This document shows positions 27,047 through 34,805 of a stretch of DNA of 64,000 bases, one piece after another. A program made the translations under genes and the position numbers. Location: assembly GCA_020404105.1 (NCBI GenBank), contig JADBWH010000002.1, positions 1 to 64,000 on the forward strand, read 5' to 3'. Source of the stretch: Pseudanabaena sp. M53BS1SP1A06MG. GTDB taxonomy: Bacteria > Cyanobacteriota > Cyanobacteriia > Pseudanabaenales > Pseudanabaenaceae. Numbering within the stretch: the first letter of the stretch is position 1; every line of letters begins with the position of its first letter. A model generated the notes under the pieces. It had not been told where the DNA came from, did not search any database, and saw nothing but the letters and a program-made list of their open reading frames with translations.

Positions 27047-28117
27047 CTATGGAATGGAAATAGTAAAAATAGAACCATTAGGTTTATTCTCTTGAACAGT
27101 GATGTTGCCGCCGTGAGCCTCGATCGCTAATTTACAAAAAGCTAAACCCAAACCTAGCTGTGAGGTACTTTGAATAGGAGTACCAATCTCGTATTTCTCA
27201 AAAATTACTAACTTCTTGCTATCACTAATTCCTACGCCCATATCTGCAACGCTAATACTTACACCGCCGTCATCAGGATAGTTGACGCTAACTGTAATTT
27301 GACTATTTGAAGGAGAAAATTTAATAGCATTGGAGAGGAGATTATCGAGAATGCGACGAAATACAGGCAAATCTATATAAACTAACTTACCCTCTGGTAG
27401 ATTTAGGCTCAGTTTTAATTTTTTTTGAGAAGCGATCATTTCAAAATCTTTAATTACTGAGGTACACATTTGATTGATATCAGCACTCATATACTCGAGA
27501 ACCATCTTTCCCGATTCTATTTTTGCCATTATCAGAAGACTATCAATGAGAGATTGTAGTCGATAACCACTACGGTTAATACGCTCAATTTTTTCAGGTC
27601 TTCGAGACTCAGGCAGATATGGATCGCTTAGGAGTTCTGAGGATAGCAAAATTGTTGACAATGGATTGCGTAAATCATGGACAATCATATGCACCATATC
27701 TTCTCGCATCTTTAAGAGAGATTGGAGATCCTCATACTGTTGCTTAATCCGAATCATCGATTTGATTCTTGCCCGTAACTCTAAGCCATTGACAGGCTTA
27801 CTTAAAAAATCACTCGCTCCTGCATCCAAACATTGAGCCATGTCTTCTTTAGATGTTAAAGCTGTAACCATGATGATCGGAATGGTTCTCCACAGAGGAT
27901 TACTTTTAATCTTTTTGCAAACATCTATTCCATTCAATTCAGGCATCGTCACATCTAGTAAGATTACATCAGGATGGAATATCTCTAACCGTTCCAATGC
28001 TTTGAAACCACTAGAAGCATAGTTGAGATCATAACCTTCATTATCTAAAAGAGCTTCAATTACATCAAAGTTATTAGGCTCATCGTCAACGATTAGAATT
28101 GCAGGATATTTTTTCAT
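27047..28117 (-). CDS. Response regulator-histidine kinase fusion (REC-HisKA-HATPase)
   Basis: This 356-aa soluble protein has an N-terminal receiver with phosphoacceptor Asp55 in ILLDVTMPELNG, its Lys in LSKPVNG, then HisKA with His147 in VHDLRNPLS and an HATPase domain ending GLGLAFCKLAIEAHGG. The N box is SNAIKFSPS and the G1 box is DMGVGIS. Such REC-first kinases usually receive phosphate from another kinase and act as relay or signal integrators. The downstream neighbour in the gene order is murF on the other strand; upstream lies a family C element and then the giant hybrid kinase on the same strand, 218 bp away. Confidence 0.92.
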   Translation of the reverse strand: MKKYPAILIVDDEPNNFDVIEALLDNEGYDLNYASSGFKALERLEIFHPDVILLDVTMPELNGIDVCKKIKSNPLWRTIPIIMVTALTSKEDMAQCLDAGASDFLSKPVNGLELRARIKSMIRIKQQYEDLQSLLKMREDMVHMIVHDLRNPLSTILLSSELLSDPYLPESRRPEKIERINRSGYRLQSLIDSLLIMAKIESGKMVLEYMSADINQMCTSVIKDFEMIASQKKLKLSLNLPEGKLVYIDLPVFRRILDNLLSNAIKFSPSNSQITVSVNYPDDGGVSISVADMGVGISDSKKLVIFEKYEIGTPIQSTSQLGLGLAFCKLAIEAHGGNITVQENKPNGSIFTISIP

Positions 28118-28139
28118 ACATAGTCCTTAAACAATTATT

Positions 28140-28290
28140 TTAGGACTTACGCAATAGCCCTGTAATAAATTACGTTCTGAAAGCTTAAATCCGTTGAAAC
28201 GGGTTGATTATAGGGTTTCCTTAGTCTGCTTTATCTGACTTTAGCTTTCAGCAAAGAACTTGAGTTCTTGGTTATTTTGCGTAAGTCCAA
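28140..28290. repeat. Family C MITE-like element, copy 3
   Basis: Termini TTAGGACTTACGCAA and TTGCGTAAGTCCAAA enclose an interior unrelated to that of the copy at 21819. The interior has weaker stems (CTGAAAGCTTAAA/TTTAGCTTTCAG). It lies between two kinase genes. Confidence 0.8.
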
Positions 28291-28335
28291 ACTCTAAACA
28301 AATTAGCACTTTTAAAAAACTTTTTGGTTTGTTTT

Positions 28336-31300
28336 CTAGCGCAAAGCTCTGTAATTTCGAGATTTGTTGATCTGCTGCTGGATAGTAGTAGCTAAATGTG
28401 AAAGTTTAACTGGTTTAGTGAGAAATTCATCCGCACCTGCTTGTAAGCATTTATCATGATCACTTTTCATTGCTAGAGATGTCAGAGCGACGATGGGAAT
28501 ATGGCGGATATCAATATTGGCTCGAATTTGCTTAATTGCTCCTAAACCATCTAATACAGGCATTTGAATATCCATCAAAATCAAATCAGGGACGTGAGCG
28601 ATCGCCATATCTACGGCTTCTTGTCCATTAGCAGCTACGATTAAGCAATATCCACGATTAGACAAATAATCGGCAAAAGTTTCCACATTGGTTGGGTTAT
28701 CTTCTGCTAATAAAATCAAGGGATAAATTAAATCATCTGTGTCTAGATTGTCCTCCAAATTATGGTTGGTTTTTGGGTTGACAAGAGCATAGGTAAAGTG
28801 ATCGTCGTTAGTATTGGGGCTAAGTTTACCCGTGTGTGGTAGCGCGATGGAAAAGCAACTACCTGCGCCAACTTGACTCTTTACACCAACACAACCGCCA
28901 TGTAACTCCGCAATTTGTTTAACAAGCGTTAGCCCTAGCCCTGTACCTGTATATTGTCGACTTAAACTACTATCGATCTGGACAAAAGTTTGAAATAGTT
29001 TACCAATATCTTCTGGAGCTATACCAATACCTGTGTCAATGACTGAGAAGATCAATGCATAGGGGAAATTGATATTGTCTGGTAAGATTGTGTCTTTAGA
29101 ATTAATGAACTTAACTTCTAAGCAAATTTTGCCCGATGCAGGCGTAAATTTAACGGCATTACTTAATAAGTTAATTAGAGCTTGACGGATGCGTCTTTCA
29201 TCAAGTTCGATCAAGCCTAAGTCAGGTTGGATATCTAAGCGCAGTTGAATATTTTTCTGGCTTGCCATTTGCTTGATAAAGCTAATACTTGACTTGCAAA
29301 GATATTCGATTGAGATAGGTGCAATATCTAGTTTCATCTTACCTGCGCCAATTTTAGCAACATCTAAGATGTCATTGATTAGCTCTAGTAAATGCCGTCC
29401 ACTACTTTCAATTAGGTTTAGCGATCGCTTTTGTCGCTCATTCAAATCACCAAATACGCCAGATAGTAGTCCCTCAGACATCCCTAAGACCGCGTTCAGA
29501 GGAGTTCGTAGTTCATGGCTCATATTCGCGAGAAATTCATCTTTCAATTTTGTTGCACGAGCTAACTCTCTATTAGCATGAATTAGTTCTTCATTGGTGG
29601 CGAGCAGTATTTCCTCAGATTTTTTGCGATCACTAATATCTCTAACAATACAGGCAAGGGACAAAGTCTCATCAATCCAAGAATTTTGGATTGGGAATGC
29701 ACTAAACAGCACGGGTATTGCATCAAAGGTTTGGTAATGACGCAAACGAAACTCTCCTTCCCATGTTTCATCCTGAGAAATTAAATCTAATATATTGCGT
29801 TTTACTACTTGATGATCTTCAGGAAAGTGCAGGTCAAATATCGATAGGAACTGAGTATTAGCAGGTAGTCCTAAGAGATCTCGCCCCGCACCATTTACAT
29901 AGTTAAGTCGCCCATCACAATCAGCTAGAGCAATAAAGTCAGTGCTATTCTCTACTAACGTAATTAGTTTTTGGCGTTCAGCCATTTCGACAATAAGCTG
30001 TTGGTTCGCAAATTTGAGTTCACGCGTGCGCTGTTCTACCCTTGACTCTAATTGTTGATTGAGATGATACAGTTCTGCGATCGCTTCTTGACGCTCCATC
30101 TCTGCACTGACTCTAGGTGCAAATACCTGTAACATCGCATTTGCACGTTGCATATTTTGAATAGGTTGATTATTAAGGATACATAGACAGCCAATCATAT
30201 CGCCTTTGCTATTATTAATGGCAATCCCTAAATAAGAAGTTGCATCTAGCTGTTTGATATAATTACAATCTGGGAATTGCTGCTGTAGATTATCTTCAAA
30301 GTAAAACTCACCTTCAGCAATAGTAATAGCCCATGGAGAATCCACCAAAGGAATAGTTTCTGATGTTGGTTGTAGCTGTCCATCTGACCAAACAGCAATT
30401 GATTCAAATTGATCTTCATTTAACTTGGCAACTGATACATAGTGAATTTCTAAAATATTTGCAATGTATTCTACTAAGGCTGGTAAGAAATTATCACCAA
30501 TTTGTGTTGAAGATCCTTCCACCAAACTTTGAAGAGATTCTTCGGCTTGTTTGCGATCACTAATATTTTCAATAACCCCGATAAAAAGAGGCTGTGCATC
30601 ACTATCACTATCATCAGCAATTTTAGAACTTGTAGTTCTTACCCAAATAATATGACCATCTTTGTGAAGGAGACGCTTTTCCATTTGGTAGCTTGTATCT
30701 TCCCCTGTTAGGACACGTTCTCGTAGTCGCAAGTTGTCTTGTATATCTTCGGGTAGCATATTGTCAGTAAATAGCATCTGCTGCAATTCACTTTCAGAAT
30801 AGCCAACCATTTGCTGATAACAAGGATTAGTCCTTATAAATTTACCATCACTATCGGTAATCGCCATTCCAACAGCAGAGCGTTCAAACATACTACTTAA
30901 TAGAAATTCACTAGCTTTAAGACGTTGTTCGCTCTCTTTTAAGGCAATCTCCGCTTTTTTGCGATCGCTAATATCCTCGATAATTTCTGCAATGCGATAG
31001 ATTTCACCACGGGCATTTTTGACAGAAAAACATCTTCCCCAGACCCAACGTATCAAACCATCAGGACTGATAACCCGATACTCTTCGCTAAATTGGCCTA
31101 CATGAGCTTTGGCTGTATAGAGTTGGATAATGCGATTACAATCACTAGGATGAAGAGAAGATAACCAAGAAGTTGGATCTTGATAGAGACTTTCGCAGGA
31201 TTTACCCCATATGTTCTCATAAGCTGGACTCACATATAATACCTTACCAGAAGCAATTTCACGAATTACAATAGCACTCTGATTATTTTCCGCAAATTGA

Positions 31301-32355
31301 CGAAACATATCATTACTATCAATTAGAGCATCCTTACTTTCTTTGATTTGACCTTCCAATAACCTATTGCGACTTTCTAGAAGTTCAATTTTTTCCTGCT
31401 CTAGCCGCGACATTTTCATTTCTAGCTGTGAGACTAACTTGTAAACCTCCATAGGTTGTAGAGTTTTGAGAATGGAACTTGGGGTAACAATTCCTAGCAT
31501 TTCACTATTAGGATTAGTCACAACTACATGATCTGTCATCCGTTCTTGCATAATCTCATGTACGTTCCAGAGCGTCTCATCTGGTAGTACCGAGATAACA
31601 GGAAAACTCATTACCATCTGGGCTTGAGTCTGTGCAAGGTTTAACTTTAAAGCTAAATATTGAACGATATCACTCTCGGTAATAATTCCTAGGGGCACTA
31701 AAGCATGGTTTCGTGACTCCACAATTACGACAGAACTAACTTTACGTGAGGACATTAAATTAGCGATTTGGGCGACTGAATCAGTTGTCTGAGCATAGAC
31801 AACATCTGTAACCATTACCTTATTAACCGCCAGTAAACGCAACATATCAAACATATCAATGGGGTACAGCAGTTGTCGCAAACTTGAGTAATTAATTAGT
31901 CCTAAAACTTCACCATTCTCATTGACTAGTGGTAGATGACGGACGTTATAACGTTGAAATCGGTTAATTACCACAAATACATCAGTAAATTCCTGTTCCA
32001 ACAACGAATAAACAGGATATGTCATGACCTCTGCGATCACTGTTCCCAGTAGGTTGTGTCCTAGAGACGCCCCTACACTACGCTCAGCATTTTCAATCTG
32101 ACCACAGAGCTTAATTAAGTCCCACTTGGTCAAAATCCCCACTAAATGGTTTGCCTCTGTCACCAAAATACAACTATTTTGAGCATATGATAATTGCAAA
32201 TTTAGCTCTGAGTCATTGTTGCCAATTAGACTACAGTTTTTTGTGCTTGAAATCATTAAAGCGATCGCATCAGCAACTGTCGCATTCGCAGAAATCTTTA
32301 ATGGTTCAAGCACAATTGCCTGTTCCATATATACCCATTCATTTTGTGCAGACAT
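28336..32355 (-). CDS. Giant hybrid histidine kinase: 4 CBS, 3 PAS, GAF, HisKA, HATPase, REC
   Basis: This 1339-aa soluble sensor kinase has four CBS motifs (two Bateman pairs, about 10-160 and 165-300; e.g. SSVVIVESRN and DHVVVTNPNSEMLGIVT), a coiled coil (about 305-340), PAS1 (345-465), PAS2 (470-600), GAF (605-755), PAS3 (800-920), HisKA with His947 in SHELRTPLN, HATPase (about 1050-1165, DTGIGIAPED and GTGLGL), and receiver with phosphoacceptor Asp1262 in LILMDIQMP. Paired CBS domains typically bind adenine nucleotides, so the kinase may read energy state; ligands are not known. No transmembrane helix. The two PAC boxes ending EDISDRKKAE-like are typical of cyanobacterial kinases. Confidence 0.92.
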   Translation of the reverse strand: MSAQNEWVYMEQAIVLEPLKISANATVADAIALMISSTKNCSLIGNNDSELNLQLSYAQNSCILVTEANHLVGILTKWDLIKLCGQIENAERSVGASLGHNLLGTVIAEVMTYPVYSLLEQEFTDVFVVINRFQRYNVRHLPLVNENGEVLGLINYSSLRQLLYPIDMFDMLRLLAVNKVMVTDVVYAQTTDSVAQIANLMSSRKVSSVVIVESRNHALVPLGIITESDIVQYLALKLNLAQTQAQMVMSFPVISVLPDETLWNVHEIMQERMTDHVVVTNPNSEMLGIVTPSSILKTLQPMEVYKLVSQLEMKMSRLEQEKIELLESRNRLLEGQIKESKDALIDSNDMFRQFAENNQSAIVIREIASGKVLYVSPAYENIWGKSCESLYQDPTSWLSSLHPSDCNRIIQLYTAKAHVGQFSEEYRVISPDGLIRWVWGRCFSVKNARGEIYRIAEIIEDISDRKKAEIALKESEQRLKASEFLLSSMFERSAVGMAITDSDGKFIRTNPCYQQMVGYSESELQQMLFTDNMLPEDIQDNLRLRERVLTGEDTSYQMEKRLLHKDGHIIWVRTTSSKIADDSDSDAQPLFIGVIENISDRKQAEESLQSLVEGSSTQIGDNFLPALVEYIANILEIHYVSVAKLNEDQFESIAVWSDGQLQPTSETIPLVDSPWAITIAEGEFYFEDNLQQQFPDCNYIKQLDATSYLGIAINNSKGDMIGCLCILNNQPIQNMQRANAMLQVFAPRVSAEMERQEAIAELYHLNQQLESRVEQRTRELKFANQQLIVEMAERQKLITLVENSTDFIALADCDGRLNYVNGAGRDLLGLPANTQFLSIFDLHFPEDHQVVKRNILDLISQDETWEGEFRLRHYQTFDAIPVLFSAFPIQNSWIDETLSLACIVRDISDRKKSEEILLATNEELIHANRELARATKLKDEFLANMSHELRTPLNAVLGMSEGLLSGVFGDLNERQKRSLNLIESSGRHLLELINDILDVAKIGAGKMKLDIAPISIEYLCKSSISFIKQMASQKNIQLRLDIQPDLGLIELDERRIRQALINLLSNAVKFTPASGKICLEVKFINSKDTILPDNINFPYALIFSVIDTGIGIAPEDIGKLFQTFVQIDSSLSRQYTGTGLGLTLVKQIAELHGGCVGVKSQVGAGSCFSIALPHTGKLSPNTNDDHFTYALVNPKTNHNLEDNLDTDDLIYPLILLAEDNPTNVETFADYLSNRGYCLIVAANGQEAVDMAIAHVPDLILMDIQMPVLDGLGAIKQIRANIDIRHIPIVALTSLAMKSDHDKCLQAGADEFLTKPVKLSHLATTIQQQINKSRNYRALR

Positions 32356-32682
32356 AGGCTTGACTGACTCTAAAATTTTATGAAATCTATAGCGAACCTT
32401 TCACTATCACAAGTTTTACTTTGATTTTTTCTCTTTTATCTAAGTATTCTCACAAGAGAACTTTTAAGGTTTAACGCCGAGCCAAGGATGAAATACTACA
32501 AAATCTAACTAATGAAGCAAACGATACTTCGTAAAGGGGCGATAGTCAAGAGATTATCTCGATGAGTTAGCAAGCTTGCCGAACTGTTGCAACCAAAGGA
32601 GCAAACGAATTTCTGACTAGCATCAAGCAAGTATTTTTGTGAAGGCAGAGTCGAAAGCGTTTACATGGTTAGCTTCATCTCA

Positions 32683-32711
32683 ACTTTTGCAACTTTTTTG
32701 TCCTGTACTAA
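32683..32711. mobile_element. Solo terminus of the IS4-like element
   Basis: ACTTTTGCAACTTTTTTG then TCCTGTACTAA matches the IS end at 227-254 with a single extra T. No transposase is attached, so this is a remnant left by deletion or a partner end of an old insertion. Confidence 0.75.
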
Positions 32712-32771
32712 ATTAAATCGCATAACCCATAGAGAAAAAAGATATCCTTAAAATTGCCGAGATCGGTAGTT

Positions 32772-32873
32772 AATAGCTATGCATAAATAACTTTATACAT
32801 CAGAAGCGTGGGTCACCCGCTACCTGGACGATCTACACTCTGGTTTTGGGTTTTAATTATGCTGAGCATACTT
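32772..32873. repeat. Family A' element, copy 1
   Basis: It starts AATAGCTATGCATAAATAAC and ends GTTTTAATTATGCTGAGCATACTT. Its ends resemble those of family A but the interior has no strong hairpin. A second copy lies at 57186-57285. Confidence 0.65.
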
Positions 32874-32906
32874 TCTAAAGGAAGCAAATTACAAGTAGAT
32901 TGAATA

Positions 32907-33812
32907 ATGAAGTACATCCAAAAATTCACTTGTTGGGCAGTCTATGTAGGCATAAGTTTTAGTATTATCACCAACATTGCCCCATTCTCCGATCCCACAT
33001 ATGCCGAAGATAGTAGCCTAGGGATTGTGATGCGTCGGGGGCACTTGCGAGTAGGAATTGATGCCGCAATTGGTGGCCCTTATATGTTCTGGAATGCTCA
33101 AACTCAATTTTATGATGGTTTTGAGCTAGAAATCCTTCAAGAAATTGCAGCCAGATTAAATATTGAGCCACGTCCGATTAATATTCCTTGGACAACTCAG
33201 CCTGAGAATTTATCGTCAAGACAGGTTGATCTCTTGCTGAGTGCGCGGGAAGAGGGGGCGCTAGAAAATGGTGATACAAAGGGTAAATTTATAGAATCCT
33301 TGCCCTATTATCGCAGTGCCCAGCGATTGCTAATTCGATCTGATGGGACACAAGTTAAATCCTTGCGTGACATGATCGGTAAGAGGGTAGGAGTTGTTGC
33401 TAATAGTGGTGGTGCAGCGATCGCGGAGACATATAATAAAAATAGGGGTAATGCCATTCGACTATTCTCCTCAAGGGATCTTGATCGGATGATTATCCAA
33501 TTACGTGATCGCCAACTTGATGCGATGATACTAGATGAGCCAGTAGCAGTATGGCAGGTAAGGAACAATCCTAGCTTTATAATTGTCGGTGAGCCTTTAA
33601 TCCCGATTCGTCTAGTAGCGATCATCAACAAGGATGATGTATCCCTAAAAAAAGCGATCGATAAGGCTTTAACTGAGATGATTCAAGACGGTAAACTCGA
33701 ACAGATACTTAAGAGGTGGAACCTGTGGGAAAGCCAGAAAACTTTAAAATCGGCAAAGGACTTGCCAGCTTCGGTGTTAGCGATTATTACGCCGTACTCG
33801 GTCTACCGTTAA
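32907..33812 (+). CDS. Periplasmic solute-binding protein, family 3
   Basis: This 301-aa protein has a signal peptide (about residues 1-31, ending TYA-E) and a type-2 periplasmic binding fold: VMRRGHLRVGIDAAIGGP, FELEILQEIAARLN, DLLLSAREE, GKRVGVVANSGGAA and QILKRWNLW, the usual last helix. Family 3 members bind polar amino acids or related solutes. No permease or ATPase gene is adjacent. The 24 residues after WNLW read through the start of the next gene: the two frames overlap by 88 bp, which is unusual. Confidence 0.85.
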   Translation: MKYIQKFTCWAVYVGISFSIITNIAPFSDPTYAEDSSLGIVMRRGHLRVGIDAAIGGPYMFWNAQTQFYDGFELEILQEIAARLNIEPRPINIPWTTQPENLSSRQVDLLLSAREEGALENGDTKGKFIESLPYYRSAQRLLIRSDGTQVKSLRDMIGKRVGVVANSGGAAIAETYNKNRGNAIRLFSSRDLDRMIIQLRDRQLDAMILDEPVAVWQVRNNPSFIIVGEPLIPIRLVAIINKDDVSLKKAIDKALTEMIQDGKLEQILKRWNLWESQKTLKSAKDLPASVLAIITPYSVYR

Positions 33813-34633
33813 ATACCGATGCTGCTCACATTCGCAAAAAATTTTTGAAACTGGCTAAGATCTTGCATCCCGATATTTTTGGACGCACTGATGAAGAAAA
33901 GGACATCGCAACCAAATATTTTTCTAAGATGGTTAGTCCTGCCTATCAAGTCCTCAATAATGATCGCGATCGCGGTGAATACTTAGCCACCTTGAGAATA
34001 TTTGCTCAATCTCAGAAACTAAAAGGTACTGCACTTACCCTGAGTTCGGAAATTGCTCAGAAACTATATCGGCTCCCCCACGAAATCACCTATACACAAT
34101 TTGTGGAACAGGTTGCCCCGAAACAATACGAAACTCTAGAGTCGATTTTAGAATATACAGCAACTCTCAGCGAATTAAATCTTGTGTATTTAATAACACA
34201 ATCTAGCCTCAGCTTTACGACAGTTAGCAGTGCTGCATCGGTTGCTCCCATTTCAAATCAGCCTAGTCAAACGGTAGCTCAAAATGTCAATGCTCAGCCC
34301 TATGTTGCTCCAAAACCTGCCCAATCTCCCGCACTGCGGAACCTAAATATGGCGGAACTATTTATTGCCAAGAAGCAATGGACGGATGCGCTCAAGGAGT
34401 TAATTGCCGCCGAGAAACTAGATCCCAATAATGCCAAAATCTATGCTTTCAAAGGTTTAGTGCAAATGAACCAAAATGCGACAGCGATCGCGAAGGCAAG
34501 TTTCCAAAAAGCACTAAAGCTTGATCCCAAAGAACCAACTGCACTGAAATATATTAATCAAGTGAGTGCAACTCCAGCACCTGCCAAGGCTCCTGAAAAG
34601 AAGGGTGGTCTATTTGGATGGGGAAAAAAATAA
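33725..34633 (+). CDS. J-domain protein with C-terminal TPR
   Basis: This 302-aa protein has an N-terminal J domain (DYYAVLGLPLNTDAAHIRKK, helix II to HPD in KILHPDIFG, then YQVLNN), residues about 15-90, a Pro/Ala/Gln-rich linker, and tetratricopeptide-like helices (about 210-280, NMAELFIAKKQWTDALKELI and KASFQKALKLDPKEPTAL). It ends with a GGLFGWGKK tail. The J domain should stimulate an Hsp70. AAGAGG at 33711-33716 sits 8 bp before GTG 33725 and decides that start; GTG 33716 would overlap it. Its start lies inside the solute-binding gene. An Hsp70-like gene follows 172 bp downstream on the same strand. Confidence 0.85.
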   Translation: MGKPENFKIGKGLASFGVSDYYAVLGLPLNTDAAHIRKKFLKLAKILHPDIFGRTDEEKDIATKYFSKMVSPAYQVLNNDRDRGEYLATLRIFAQSQKLKGTALTLSSEIAQKLYRLPHEITYTQFVEQVAPKQYETLESILEYTATLSELNLVYLITQSSLSFTTVSSAASVAPISNQPSQTVAQNVNAQPYVAPKPAQSPALRNLNMAELFIAKKQWTDALKELIAAEKLDPNNAKIYAFKGLVQMNQNATAIAKASFQKALKLDPKEPTALKYINQVSATPAPAKAPEKKGGLFGWGKK

Positions 34634-34662
34634 TTTATATTTTCTCTAGCAGGTAGTGCTGC

Positions 34663-34728
34663 AAAGTAATTTTTTTAGTAATTGGATTGCGGGCGCTTCG
34701 CTCCCACAACCCAATTACATTGCATGAC
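34663..34728. repeat. Family F hairpin element, copy 2
   Basis: It has the same 66-bp layout and flanks as 4052-4117. The hairpin (34678-34718) has a TTCG centre and two arm mismatches. It lies between the J-domain gene and the Hsp70-like gene, about 80 bp before the latter's start. Confidence 0.85.
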
Positions 34729-34777
34729 CACCTTAATTTTTATTATGTCTTCAGTAAAATAAAAATTATGACTAGAA

Positions 34778-34803
34778 TTTTTGGGATTAATTTTTGGGAT
34801 TAA
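34778..34803. repeat. 13-bp tandem duplication before Hsp70-like start
   Basis: TTTTTGGGATTAA occurs twice head to tail, ending 2 bp before the ATG at 34806. It probably displaces or duplicates the 5' untranslated region; no good Shine-Dalgarno is visible. Confidence 0.9.
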
Positions 34804-34805
34804 AG

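Larger units (their letters stand above)
32356..32906. other. Intergenic region, 551 bp: IS terminus and family A' element
   Basis: It lies between the divergent giant kinase and the solute-binding protein genes. It contains a solo IS terminus (32683-32711) and a family A' copy (32772-32873). The stretch 32488-32640 reads as broken coding-like sequence (e.g. TKGANEFLTSIKQVFL before a stop) with two internal stops, unrecognised. Confidence 0.5.

Noticed and set aside
32488..32640. Possible short protein gene upstream of the IS terminus
   Set aside because: The only coding-like frame has two internal stops and matches nothing I recognise.
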